Assembly (NCBI RefSeq): GCF_002161215.1
Contig: NZ_NFMB01000006.1
Coordinates: 124,001 to 188,000, forward strand
DNA length: 64,000 nucleotides
Source: Flavonifractor sp. An10
Lineage (GTDB): Bacteria; Bacillota; Clostridia; Oscillospirales; Oscillospiraceae
Direction: 5' to 3'
Positions 8,236 to 16,848 of the stretch are shown piece after piece; position 1 is the stretch's first letter, and each line of letters starts with the position of its first letter. The notes under the pieces are model-generated. The model searched no databases, had not been told where the DNA came from, and was given only the letters and a program-made list of their open reading frames with translations. Made by a program: the position numbers and the translations under genes.

Positions 8236-9077
8236 TGAAACAGAAAACCCTGCGCTCCAACCGGATCTGGAGCATTGTGATGACCATCGTGTGCGTCATC
8301 TACATGTACCCCATCTTCATGGTGCTCATGAACTCCCTGAAGGTGGAGAGCGCCATCAGCACCAGCACCGCCTTCGACCTGCCCAACGCCGATACCTTCG
8401 CGGGCCTGGCCAACTATGAGAACGCCATCGGCTCCCAGGGCTTCCTGCTCAGCCTGTTCTACACCGCCTTCATCACCATCACCTCGGTGCTGGCCATCCT
8501 GATCTTCTGCTCCATGTTCGCCTGGTACATCACCCGGGTGAACAACCGCTTCACCAAGATCCTCTATCTGCTGTGCGCCTTCTCCATGGTGGTGCCCTTC
8601 CAGATGGTCATGTTCACCCTGTCCTCCCTGGCGGACACCCTCCACCTGAACACCCCCTGGGTGCTGTGGATCATCTACCTGGGCTTCGGCGCGGGCCTGG
8701 CGGTGTTCATGTTCTGCGGCTTCATGCGCAGCGTGCCCATCGACATGGAGGAGGCCTCCATGATCGACGGCTGCAGCCCCATCCAGACCTACTTCCATAT
8801 CGTGTTCCCCCTGCTGCGCCCCACCATGATCTCGGTGGCCATCCTGGAGGCCATGTGGATCTGGAACGACTACCTGCTGCCCACCCTGATTCTGGACATC
8901 CAGAAGTACCGCACCATCTCCATGCTGATCCAGTTCTTCAAGGGCAGCTACGGCCGGGTGGAGATGGGCCCCATGATGGCATGCATCATGCTGGCCATCC
9001 TGCCCATCATTGTGGTCTATCTGCTGGCCCAGAAGCACATCATCAAGGGCGTCGTGGCCGGCGCGGTCAAGGGCTGA
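8235..9077 (+). CDS. Sugar ABC transporter permease, MalG/UgpE type
   Basis: A 280-residue CUT1-family permease with six membrane segments; the EAA motif is MEEASMIDGCSPIQTYFHIVFPLLRP (about residues 171-196). The ATG at 8235 shares one base with the preceding stop codon. It pairs with the upstream permease to form the membrane channel of the importer, whose binding protein is at 5850-7223. Confidence 0.93.
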   Translation: MKQKTLRSNRIWSIVMTIVCVIYMYPIFMVLMNSLKVESAISTSTAFDLPNADTFAGLANYENAIGSQGFLLSLFYTAFITITSVLAILIFCSMFAWYITRVNNRFTKILYLLCAFSMVVPFQMVMFTLSSLADTLHLNTPWVLWIIYLGFGAGLAVFMFCGFMRSVPIDMEEASMIDGCSPIQTYFHIVFPLLRPTMISVAILEAMWIWNDYLLPTLILDIQKYRTISMLIQFFKGSYGRVEMGPMMACIMLAILPIIVVYLLAQKHIIKGVVAGAVKG

Positions 9078-9157
9078 GCCGCCTCCGGGGAGCGGCCCCG
9101 CCGCTCCCCCGTCCCCTTCGGCTGTGCATGGATTTTTGAGAGGGATTGGGATGTGGT

Positions 9158-10174
9158 ATGACCATCAAGGACATTGCCCGGCTGTCTGGATACAGCCTGG
9201 GCACCGTCTCCCGGGTGCTCAATGACCACCCGGACGTGAGCGAGCAGGCCCGGGAGCGGGTGCTGGCCGTGGTGCGGGAGCACGGCTTTCAGCCCAACTC
9301 CAACGCCCGCCACCTGAAAATGCAGGCCCAGTCGGCGGTGGCGGTGCTGGTAAAGGGCACCCAGAACCTGCTCTTTGCGGACATCCTGGAGCGGATCCAG
9401 TCCCGGCTCCAGGACAACGGCGAGGAGGTGTACGTGGCCTACCTGGACGAGGACGCCGACGAGGTGCAGTACGCCGTCCAGCTCGCCCGCCTCCGCCGGC
9501 CCAAGGGCTTTCTCTTCCTGGGGGGCGACCTGGAGTTCTTCCGCACGGAGTTCCGCCCCCTCACCGTGCCCTGCGTGCTGCTGACCAACAGCGCCCGGGG
9601 CCTGGGCTATGACAATCTGTCCAGCTTCACCACCGACGACGCGGCGGCGGCGGGCGAGGTGATCGACTATCTGTACACCTGCGGCCACCGGTGCATCGGC
9701 GTGCTGGGGGGCAACCTGTCCGGGGAGCAGATCAGCTCCCAGCGCCTGCGGGGCGTCTACGCCGCCATGGCCCGCAACGGCCTGGACTTCGACCCGGCCC
9801 GGCAGTATGAGCCCTGCCGCTACTCCATGGCGGAGGGCTACCGGGCGGCCAAGCGCCTGCTGGAGCGGGAGCCGGGCCTGACCGCCCTCTTCGCCCTGGG
9901 CGACGTGATCGCCCTGGGGGCCATGCGGGCCCTAGCCGACCAGGGCCTGTCCGTACCCGGCGACATCTCGGTGGTGGGGTATGACGGCACCTCCTCCGCC
10001 GCCTACAGCGTGCCCCGCCTGACCACCATCCGGCAGGACACGGCCCAGTTGGCGGAGCGGGGGGTGCAGACCCTGCTGCGGGGCATCCACTATGCCCAGC
10101 CCCCCATCCACGAGGCGGTGCCCTTCACCCTCCTCCAGCGGGAGAGCGTGCGGGTGCTGGGCCCGGCCCCCTGA
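9158..10174 (+). CDS. LacI-family transcriptional regulator
   Basis: A 338-residue regulator. The HTH is MTIKDIARLSGYSLGTVSRVLNDHPDVSEQARERV at the extreme N-terminus, followed by the hinge helix (NSNARHLK) and a periplasmic-binding-like sugar domain ending with VVGYDGTSSAAYSVPRLTTIRQD. ATG 9158 gives the canonical LacI start; an in-frame TTG at 9146 would add four residues. Located directly after the importer, it most likely represses that operon through the palindrome at 5784-5797. Confidence 0.92.
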   Translation: MTIKDIARLSGYSLGTVSRVLNDHPDVSEQARERVLAVVREHGFQPNSNARHLKMQAQSAVAVLVKGTQNLLFADILERIQSRLQDNGEEVYVAYLDEDADEVQYAVQLARLRRPKGFLFLGGDLEFFRTEFRPLTVPCVLLTNSARGLGYDNLSSFTTDDAAAAGEVIDYLYTCGHRCIGVLGGNLSGEQISSQRLRGVYAAMARNGLDFDPARQYEPCRYSMAEGYRAAKRLLEREPGLTALFALGDVIALGAMRALADQGLSVPGDISVVGYDGTSSAAYSVPRLTTIRQDTAQLAERGVQTLLRGIHYAQPPIHEAVPFTLLQRESVRVLGPAP

Positions 10175-10203
10175 ACGTCAAAACCAAGAAAGAGTGTGTT
10201 GTG

Positions 10204-11706
10204 ATGATGCGAAGTGCCGGCATTCTGATGCCGCTCACCTCCCTGCCCTCCCCCTGGGGGGTGGGCACCCTGGGGGCGGAGGCCCGCGCCTTTGTGGATT
10301 TTCTGGCCCGGGCGGGCCAGACGTACTGGCAGGTGCTGCCCATCGGGCCCACCAGCTACGGCGACTCCCCCTATCAGGCCTTCTCCTCCTTCGCCGGCAG
10401 CCCCTACCTCATTGATCTGGACGATCTGTGCGCCGAGGGCCTGCTGAAGCCGGAGGAGTATCAGGGCCTGGACTGGGGAGAGGATCCGGAGCGGGTGGAC
10501 TACGGCCTGCTGTACCGGCAGCGCTTCCCCGTGCTGCGCCAGGCGGTGCGCCGCCTGCGGGCCCGGCGGCTGGAGGAGCTGGCCGCCTTCTGCGCCCGGG
10601 AGGCGGACTGGCTGGACGACTACGCCCTGTTCATGGCCCTCAAGGGCCGCCATGACGGCGCGCCCTGGAGCCAGTGGCCCGCCCCCCTCCGCCGGCGGGA
10701 GCCGGCGGCCCTGGCCGCCGCGGCCCGGGAGCTGGACGGGGAGCTGTGGTTCTGGAAGGGCGTCCAGTTCCTGTTCTTCCGCCAGTGGGAGGCCCTGAAG
10801 GCCCGGGCGGCGGAGCAGGGGGTCGCCATCATCGGGGATCTTCCCATCTACGTGGCCGAGGACAGCGCCGATGTGTGGGCCGACCCGTCCCAGTTCCAGA
10901 TGGACGAGGCCCTCCGCCCCACCGGCGTGGCGGGCTGTCCGCCGGACGGCTTCTCCGCCGACGGCCAGCGGTGGGGCAACCCCCTGTTCGACTGGGAGGC
11001 CATGAAGGCCGACGGCTACCGCTGGTGGCTCCGCCGCATCTCCTTTCAGTTCCGCTTCTACGACGTGCTGCGCATCGACCATTTCCGGGGGTTTGAGGCC
11101 TACTACGCCATCCCCGCCGGGGCGGAGAACGCCAAAAAGGGCTTCTGGAAGCCGGGGCCGGGGCTGGACTTCTTCCGGGCCCTGGAGGCGGCCATCGGAA
11201 AGCGGCCCATCATCGCCGAGGATCTGGGCTTCCTCACCCCCGCCGTCCACCAGCTCCTCGCCGACACCGGCTTCCCCGGCATGAAGGTGCTCCAGTTCGC
11301 CTTCGACAGCCGGGACGGCGGCGGCCGGGCCTATCAGCCCCACAACTACCCCGCCAACTGCGTGGCCTATGTGGGCACCCACGACAACGACACCGCCCTG
11401 GGCTGGCTGGCCGAGGCGGAGCCGGCGGACGTGGCCCTGGCCCGGGAGTACCTCCACCTGGATCCGGCGGAGGGGGAGAACTGGGGCATGATGCGGGCCG
11501 TCTGGGCCAGCACGGCGGACTGCGCCGTGGTGCAGATGCAGGACGTGCTGGGCCTGGGCAACGAGGCGAGGATGAACACCCCCTCCACCCTGGGGGGCAA
11601 CTGGCAGTGGCGGGCCCGGCCCGGCTTTGCCGCGCCGGAGCTGGCCGCCCGCCTCCACCGGCAGATGGAGCTCTATGAGCGCCTGCCGGCGGAACCCGCC
11701 GGATAA
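10204..11706 (+). CDS. malQ: 4-alpha-glucanotransferase (amylomaltase)
   Basis: A GH77 enzyme of about 500 residues. It shows the family opening GILMPLTSLPSPWGVGTLG, then YWQVLPIGPTSYGDSPYQAFSSFAG, the catalytic nucleophile region RIDHFRGFEAYYAIP (Asp near residue 284), the acid/base region IAEDLGFLTP (Glu near 339) and GTHDNDTALGW. It transfers malto-oligosaccharide chains in the cytoplasm. Several starts are possible (GTG 10201, ATG 10204, ATG 10207); ATG 10204 is chosen. Co-location with the LacI-controlled importer points to maltodextrin use. Confidence 0.94.
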   Translation: MMRSAGILMPLTSLPSPWGVGTLGAEARAFVDFLARAGQTYWQVLPIGPTSYGDSPYQAFSSFAGSPYLIDLDDLCAEGLLKPEEYQGLDWGEDPERVDYGLLYRQRFPVLRQAVRRLRARRLEELAAFCAREADWLDDYALFMALKGRHDGAPWSQWPAPLRRREPAALAAAARELDGELWFWKGVQFLFFRQWEALKARAAEQGVAIIGDLPIYVAEDSADVWADPSQFQMDEALRPTGVAGCPPDGFSADGQRWGNPLFDWEAMKADGYRWWLRRISFQFRFYDVLRIDHFRGFEAYYAIPAGAENAKKGFWKPGPGLDFFRALEAAIGKRPIIAEDLGFLTPAVHQLLADTGFPGMKVLQFAFDSRDGGGRAYQPHNYPANCVAYVGTHDNDTALGWLAEAEPADVALAREYLHLDPAEGENWGMMRAVWASTADCAVVQMQDVLGLGNEARMNTPSTLGGNWQWRARPGFAAPELAARLHRQMELYERLPAEPAG

Positions 11707-11720
11707 AAGCATCAAAAAAA

Positions 11721-11752
11721 GCGCCTGATGGAGACATCAGGCGCTTCTGTGT
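11721..11752 (+). terminator. Terminator of malQ
   Basis: A 10-bp perfect stem, GCGCCTGATG (11721-11730) and CATCAGGCGC (11735-11744), has a GAGA tetraloop followed by TTCTGTGTG. Confidence 0.8.
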
Positions 11753-12433
11753 GTCGAAAAAGCGGCAAAGCCGCTTTTTCGAGAAAGACCACATGGCGGA
11801 AGAGGTTCGTTTTCTTTGAAAAAGTCGGCTCTTCCGCCATGAGAAGTGTCATTTCCGAGGCGCACCCCCCAGGGGGCCCTCTCTTGCCCCTTCGGGGCAA
11901 TTCACCTTGTGTCCCCGGAAATGACGGATTTTGATTTGATTCCTGCGGCTGCCTGCGCCCGCAGGCGCGTTTCGAGGCCAACCGCCGTTTGCGGCGGCGC
12001 TTAGGCCGAGATGGCCGCAGGCTGCGCAGCCGTAGGCGGCCTTGCCGTCTTACGGATGCGGCGTGCCCCTTGCGGGTAAACTCTGCGAGGCTTTCCTTCG
12101 GGGGAGGGTTTTTCGGCAGCCTGACGACGTAAGTCATGTCTTTCTTTTTGGAAGAGTAGGTTAAAACCGATATTTCTTAATGGAGAAAAAAATGCCGCCC
12201 GCAGGGCGGCCGACCAGCTACGAGCCCAGCGCAGCGGGTCGCAGTTGGAAAGGGGGAGCAAGGGAGCGGGCGGATGACGTCTTTTTTGCCTCAGTCATTA
12301 AAAGACGTCGGAGCAAAGCGGACTTTGCTCCGACGTGGTACGAATGGCGATACAGAACTTTTCAAAAAATCCCGTAATATCAATGGTTTCCGGGCCTGCC
12401 GGATAGCAAATAACTTGTATTAGCCCCCCTATC
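11753..12433. repeat. Gene-free hairpin-rich region
   Basis: No convincing coding region is seen. The stretch starts with the palindrome TCGAAAAAGCGGC/GCCGCTTTTTCGA (11753-11782). A 12-bp inverted repeat ATGGCGGAAGAG (11793-11804) / CTCTTCCGCCAT (11829-11840) follows. A 10-bp inverted repeat GTCATTTCCG (11848-11857) / CGGAAATGAC (11916-11925) encloses smaller GC hairpins. Further GC-rich palindromic pieces run to about 12.35 kb, including duplicated GACGTC blocks near 12278 and 12303. It resembles collapsed intergenic repeats or miniature elements. Confidence 0.6.
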
Positions 12434-12466
12434 GGGCGGCTGTTTTGATGACAGCCGCCCTTTTTC
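12434..12466 (+). terminator. Orphan rho-independent terminator
   Basis: GGGCGGCTGT (12434-12443) pairs with ACAGCCGCCC (12451-12460), followed by TTTTTC. No intact gene precedes it, so it is probably the end of a lost gene. Confidence 0.8.
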
Positions 12467-12520
12467 TATCCCCAAATCAAGTGTGCGTATTAGGGTGGGA
12501 AATCCCCTGATTTTTCACCT

Positions 12521-12796
12521 GTGGGCGGCGTAAACGAAGCCGCCCATATCCTTTCCCTCATGGGAGGCCAGGCGAAGATAACGCTGTTCGATCAGGAGAA
12601 AATCGCCGAGATCCACGACTACAACGTGGCAAAGGCTGCTCGGCAGGAGGGCCGTGAAGAAGGCATTCGTGCCATGGTCAGTACGCTCAGAAGTATGTCT
12701 GTGGAACAAAAGCAGATAGCACAAAAACTGGTAGAGCAGTTTGGACTTTTGCCCCAGGCTGCGGAGGAAAAAGTAAAACAGTACTGGAAGCAATAG
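12521..12796 (+). pseudogene. C-terminal fragment resembling Rpn/PD-(D/E)XK transposase-nuclease
   Basis: An open frame of 91 residues that looks like the charged helical tail of an Rpn-family recombination-promoting nuclease: EIHDYNVAKAARQEGREEGIRAMVSTLR then a QKQIAQKLVEQFGL segment. The catalytic nuclease domain is absent. The frame opens at a GTG without a good ribosome site. Assignment rests only on the general look of the tail and is tentative. Confidence 0.45.
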
Positions 12797-12911
12797 TAGT
12801 AAAAGCTCCCCGCATTTTAAGAAGTAGTGTCAGGATTTTCAGCAGATGAAGATCCTGGCACTGTTTTATTTTGGAATATGATATACTCTGTGAATCTGGA
12901 TATAGTGCAAT

Positions 12912-12980
12912 TATGCCGACGGTGCTGCCGACTATAATGACTAGGACTATACCGAATATGACGACGGCTGGGACGATTAA
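12912..12980 (+). pseudogene. Decayed tail of an acidic DYG..DGVTDY repeat protein
   Basis: Translation gives YADGAADYND, an in-frame TAG, then [11 protein letters not shown] and a TAA stop. This matches the repeat unit and the WDD ending of the lipoprotein at 32950-33978. The match extends past the stop: CTATCCGGCTGCGC here (12983-12996) resembles CCATCCGGCTGCGG at 33981. It is therefore a degenerate copy of the end of that gene plus the first codons of the following one. Confidence 0.7.
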
Positions 12981-13003
12981 CTCTATCCGGCTGCGCAAAC
13001 GAT

Positions 13004-13162
13004 ACCGATGCGGACGCGGCCAAGCTGCGCCGGTACCTGTCTGAGCGGAGCAAGATCCTGCCCCGCCGCACCACCGGCACCTGCGCCATGCATCAGCGCC
13101 AGCTGACCGAGGCCATCAAATGCGCCTGTCAGATTTCTCTGCTACCCTTCGTCACCGACTAA
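13004..13162 (+). pseudogene. rpsR: 3' fragment of ribosomal protein S18 gene
   Basis: The frame ending at TAA 13160-13162 reads [21 protein letters not shown], then a [19 protein letters not shown] stretch and ISLLPFVTD. This is the C-terminal two-thirds of bacterial S18 (compare the family pattern [26 protein letters not shown]...LLPF). The N-terminus and start are absent and the join is to an unrelated acidic-repeat tail. Two substitutions in the normally basic KRAR segment (here KCAC) suggest relaxed selection. It sits just before a terminator. Confidence 0.85.
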
Positions 13163-13173
13163 AAGCATGGACA

Positions 13174-13205
13174 CCCCCGGGCCATTGACTGGCCCGGGGG
13201 TATGG
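13174..13205 (+). terminator. GC-rich terminator after the S18 fragment
   Basis: CCCCCGGGCC (13174-13183) pairs perfectly with GGCCCGGGGG (13191-13200) around a 7-nt loop. There is no long T run. It may have been copied together with the rpsR tail. Confidence 0.65.
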
Positions 13206-13437
13206 ATGGAATTTTTCAGGCGGAAACGGTGGTTCCGCAAGAAATTCTCCGACACATGATCCAGACACACCAAAGTCTAGCAGATTGAAACAGCACATCC
13301 GATTTGCACCATCGGTAAAAACTGCGTCATAAGAGGCTGGCTTTGGGGCGAGCACCCACAACGCATAGACATCCACCGCTTAAAGAGGGTAAGCTGCGGC
13401 TGTGGCACGCCCCCGCTGTTTGGAGGGAGAAGATTGA

Positions 13438-15606
13438 TCAGAAGCCGAGCATGCGTTCCAGAAAGGTGCTACCCATATAGATGTTGGTACTGGAGATCGC
13501 GGAGACCCACATCCACGCTGTCAGGAAGGAACACAGGAACGTGCCCGTCCAGATAGATTTGGTGAGCTTATAGCAAATCCTGGAAACAAAGATGGTGATG
13601 GGAACAAAGATGATTGTAGCCCCGGTAACAGAGCCTTCGCTGATCAAGTTCACATAGAAATTGGTGGGGTCGGATCCGGTGTACATGCCGATGACATGAA
13701 TTGCATGATTAATCCAGACGCCGAGTGACCCAATAACCACAGTGCCAATCAGCGGCATAACGAACTTCTTCTCCTTCAGGGACACCATGTTTACTGCCGC
13801 GTTGGTCACAAAATACACCGGGACCAGGAAGATCAGATAACGCAGAGCCTGGGTCCAGTGGATCAGTTGCATATCGGTAAAAACACACATCCATAGTCTG
13901 TAGTCCTGCCCGAACAAATAGCGGATCATAGCCATTGAGGCATAGCAAGCCATAAAAATTACTACCGACAAAAGCAGAGTCCGCAGGAACGCACTCCTGC
14001 TCATCTTGATGCCCAGAATCTCCAGTCCGTTCTTGTTGTGTATCCTTTTGTTTATCAAGACATAGGCGGCGATGAGCACCAGCAGGAGTATCGCAGACCA
14101 ACTCATATAGACGTAAACAAAGTTCGCCGTTTTATCTAGCGGAAGGAACTTATTCGAAGGCATTAACACCACCAGTGGGTTACTCAGCATCTTCATGCTG
14201 TTGTTGCACAGGTAGCTGCAGAACGTGCAGATTATAACGATCAGAACCATAAATATACCGTACTGTGCCTTGCTGTATACGATGTAGTTTGAGGCGGGAT
14301 GCTCCAAGGCAACAGGAGCGTAATAGGAGCCTTTAAGCAGCCACCCGATCAGGGCCACAGCAAAGCCCAGCATAGACAGCATAGCCGCAAAGTTGAGATA
14401 CTCCCGCACGATCCAAATGATATTGTCGGCAGGGATCCCTTGATCTTCGGCAAGAGGCCCGTTGTTAAAGTCCACCACCTGCTGGGCATATTCCACCAAC
14501 TTGCCTGCAGTGCTTTCGCAGAAGGACTCAAAGAACTCTGCGGAGTGGGTAGCGTGATCCACAGGGATGACGATGCGGGTGCTGCGCGCCTCGATCGCAT
14601 CGAGGAGCGCATTGTTGTCAAGGATAGAAGCGGAGTCGAAGTCGCCCAACTGTACCCCGGTTCCGTCGGCTTCATTGACCACCTGAACCCAGGTATCCAC
14701 GGGCAGAGTATCTCCCGTTTGGAAATAGCTGTTTGGGAAAACGGGGTCAGCTAGACTCATATAGTTGTGGTCCCAGTTGCCGCACAGGAGCGCGATGTTC
14801 GTCTGTAGATAGCGGGTCACCTCGTGCCCAGCAACGGACACTTTTTGGGGTGCGAGCGCGTCCACGATACCGATTCCGGTATTGCCGATGGACACCACGC
14901 CTTTAATGCGTGTATTGATATACTCGGAATACTCCTCGGACTTGGCGTCAAAGAATTTCCGCTGATCCTCGTTCAGATACTGGTCGGCCAGCACGAAAGC
15001 GTCTTGAGCGATCTCCTCTTCGGTGAAGGAAATACCGAACTCGTTATACATGAAATTAATCAGCATATCGTTTAAGGTGAAATAGGGGCAATCCAGCATG
15101 GCGGCGTAGCCGCAACGGTATCCTCCCTGAGAGTGTCCGGCAATAATGATCTTGGTGGGGTCGACGAAGGTAAGAGTCCGTACATAGTTCACGGCGTCCC
15201 ACAGCCCTTGGGATGTGACCGCCATATTTTCAACGCCGCTACCGTCCTCATCGTACATGGGCTGGCCAGACAGTCCAGAGCCGTACGAGCTGACATTTAG
15301 GACTACATAACCGCGCCGGGAGAGCTCCTGCGCGAATCCATTCATCACATCTTTTGTACAACCGCCACCATGGGAGAGGACCACGCAGGGGAGACTACTG
15401 TTAGAGTTTGTATAGGCCGGAGTGTACAAATCGCCATCCTGCACAGCTCCGCGTGCGTCGAACTTAACTCTCTCAATATTTACCCGCCCAAAAGAAGTTT
15501 GTACCATGGAGGCCATGAAGCTAAAGATCAAAATCAGGCAGGCAAACAAAAGTGCATAGTGTTTGCATCCCTCTCTGGTCGATAGCGAAAAAAAACGTCT
15601 TTTCAT
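13438..15606 (-). CDS. Membrane-anchored alpha/beta hydrolase with polytopic C-terminal domain
   Basis: About 722 residues. An N-terminal signal anchor (about 18-40) precedes an extracytoplasmic alpha/beta-hydrolase domain: LPCVVLSHGGG (oxyanion region, near 72-82), nucleophile elbow IIIAGHSQGGYRCGYA (Ser near 160), and a possible catalytic His in VDHATHS near 355. From about residue 405 on, seven or eight hydrophobic segments form a membrane domain. The chosen ATG (15604-15606) follows GAGGAGGG at good spacing; a GTG lies one codon upstream. The fusion of a secreted hydrolase to a polytopic domain occurs in uncharacterised clostridial proteins; substrate unknown. No neighbour shares its operon, and its base composition is less GC-rich than that of its neighbours. 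Confidence 0.85.
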   Translation of the reverse strand: MKRRFFSLSTREGCKHYALLFACLILIFSFMASMVQTSFGRVNIERVKFDARGAVQDGDLYTPAYTNSNSSLPCVVLSHGGGCTKDVMNGFAQELSRRGYVVLNVSSYGSGLSGQPMYDEDGSGVENMAVTSQGLWDAVNYVRTLTFVDPTKIIIAGHSQGGYRCGYAAMLDCPYFTLNDMLINFMYNEFGISFTEEEIAQDAFVLADQYLNEDQRKFFDAKSEEYSEYINTRIKGVVSIGNTGIGIVDALAPQKVSVAGHEVTRYLQTNIALLCGNWDHNYMSLADPVFPNSYFQTGDTLPVDTWVQVVNEADGTGVQLGDFDSASILDNNALLDAIEARSTRIVIPVDHATHSAEFFESFCESTAGKLVEYAQQVVDFNNGPLAEDQGIPADNIIWIVREYLNFAAMLSMLGFAVALIGWLLKGSYYAPVALEHPASNYIVYSKAQYGIFMVLIVIICTFCSYLCNNSMKMLSNPLVVLMPSNKFLPLDKTANFVYVYMSWSAILLLVLIAAYVLINKRIHNKNGLEILGIKMSRSAFLRTLLLSVVIFMACYASMAMIRYLFGQDYRLWMCVFTDMQLIHWTQALRYLIFLVPVYFVTNAAVNMVSLKEKKFVMPLIGTVVIGSLGVWINHAIHVIGMYTGSDPTNFYVNLISEGSVTGATIIFVPITIFVSRICYKLTKSIWTGTFLCSFLTAWMWVSAISSTNIYMGSTFLERMLGF

Positions 15607-15743
15607 CACATTCCCTCCTCAACGATAAAGTGATAGCGAAAGCAACCTGTACTGTATGATAGGACGCATCCGCCATATAGGCGGATACTATGGACGGTTT
15701 TCTCCCTTGACCACACCTCTTTTCGTGACTTTGTGTAAATGAC

Positions 15744-15782
15744 CGGGCAGGGGCCATGCCCTGCCTGTTTTGTCCTTTTTTG
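15744..15782 (+). terminator. Terminator-like hairpin
   Basis: GGGCAGGG and CCCTGCC (about 15745-15765) form a short stem followed by TGTTTTGTCCTTTTTTG. It lies in the 530-bp gap between the divergent hydrolase and glpP genes, with no plus-strand gene before it. Confidence 0.55.
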
Positions 15783-15828
15783 TTTCCTCCCTGTATACTA
15801 CCTCCAATCTGAAAACAGAATATGCAAA

Positions 15829-15861
15829 AGCGCGGCTGTCCCTCACAGCCGCGCTTCTCTT
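15829..15861. terminator. Bidirectional hairpin upstream of glpP
   Basis: AGCGCGGCTGT (15829-15839) pairs with ACAGCCGCGCT (15845-15855) around CCCTC, followed by TCTCTT on the plus strand. Confidence 0.6.
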
Positions 15862-16002
15862 CACTCATGCGCATAAAAACATATTAGTTTTTCAAAACTA
15901 AAATAGCAGATTCACAAATTTCTGTCAATAGCATTTTCAATTTTATATATTTCGCACAATTATCTGTGTCGATTTTTGACAGTCCTGGCGTGCCGCAGGG
16001 GC

Positions 16003-16031
16003 TTGCAATTTTGCGGCGGAGCTGTTATGAT
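16003..16031 (+). promoter_or_regulatory. Sigma-A promoter of glpP
   Basis: TTGCAA (16003-16008) and TATGAT (16026-16031) are spaced by 17 bp, leaving a leader of about 100 nt before the glpP ATG at 16137. Confidence 0.75.
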
Positions 16032-16136
16032 AAAGATACCTCAGTGCAGAGAAATGATGAGATGCGCAGAGCGGGGAAATGCCGCTTTGCGCTTTTTTCT
16101 GCTGGGGCATTGTTTTCACATCGGGAGGAGAGGCAC

Positions 16137-16706
16137 ATGGAAACACCGCAGCTTTTGGAGCTTCTGGCCGCCGGGCCGGTCATTGCGGCGGTTAAGGACG
16201 AGGAAGGGCTGGCACAGGCGCTGGAGAGCGACGTCTCCGTGCTGTTTCTCCTCTACGGCGACATCCTGACCATCCGGGACACGGCGGAGCGGGTGCGGGA
16301 GGCGGGCAAGCGGGTCTTTGTCCATTTGGATCTGATTGATGGACTGGCCGCCCGGGAGATCTCCGCTGACTTTATCGCCCGCAGCACCAGTGCCGACGGG
16401 GTGATCTCCACCAAGGCGGCCCTGACCCGCCGGGCGCGGGAACTGGGTCTGGTGGCCATCCAGCGGATTTTTCTGCTGGACTCCATGGCGCTGAAAAACG
16501 TGGAGCGGCACTTCTCCCACGAGTCCGCCGACCTGGTGGAGGTGCTGCCCGGCCTGATGCCCAAGATTATCCGCCGCCTGTGCGACACCACCGGCAGGCC
16601 CATCATCGCCGGGGGACTGATCACCGACAAGGAGGACGTGACCGGCGCCCTGGGCGCCGGGGCGGTGGCTGTTTCCTCCACCAATCCCGCCGTGTGGCGC
16701 ATGTAG
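16137..16706 (+). CDS. glpP: Glycerol-3-phosphate-responsive antiterminator
   Basis: A 189-residue GlpP-family protein. Conserved segments include GPVIAAVKDEEGL at the start, VLFLLYGDILTI, KRVFVHLDLIDGLA, FIARSTSADGVISTK, QRIFLLDSMALKNV, VEVLPGLMPKIIRRL and the C-terminal PIIAGGLITDKEDV followed by AGAVAVSSTNPAVW. In Bacillus GlpP binds glycerol-3-phosphate and lets RNA polymerase read through leader terminators of glp genes. The start ATG 16137 has GGGAGGAG (16123-16130) upstream. The gene directly precedes the glycerol operon, with a terminator-like hairpin in between, exactly the layout expected for this control. Confidence 0.93.
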   Translation: METPQLLELLAAGPVIAAVKDEEGLAQALESDVSVLFLLYGDILTIRDTAERVREAGKRVFVHLDLIDGLAAREISADFIARSTSADGVISTKAALTRRARELGLVAIQRIFLLDSMALKNVERHFSHESADLVEVLPGLMPKIIRRLCDTTGRPIIAGGLITDKEDVTGALGAGAVAVSSTNPAVWRM

Positions 16707-16743
16707 CCCGGCCCAACTGTACATCGTTTGTTTCCGGAGAGTG

Positions 16744-16797
16744 AGAGCGAAACAGAGCCGCCCCCCTGTGGGGCTGTCCTGTCCCGCTCTTTTTTTC
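16744..16797 (+). promoter_or_regulatory. Leader terminator, probable GlpP antitermination site
   Basis: AGAGCG (16744-16749) pairs with CGCTCT (16785-16790), followed by seven T. The inner part has complementary CCCC and GGGG blocks around CTGT. It lies in the 142-bp gap between glpP and the first oxidoreductase gene. A terminator here, directly after glpP, is the established target type for GlpP; its use here is inference. Confidence 0.65.
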
Positions 16798-16848
16798 TTC
16801 TGTACCGGGGGGAGAGCTCCCCGCACCCTGTCTTGTGGAGGTTTTGCT

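Noticed and set aside
12001-12261. Short open frames in the hairpin-rich stretch after malQ
   Set aside because: Compositionally biased, overlapping on both strands, and interrupted by palindromes.
13152-13376. 74-codon minus-strand frame
   Set aside because: Overlaps the S18 fragment and its terminator, with no ribosome site or protein-like pattern.
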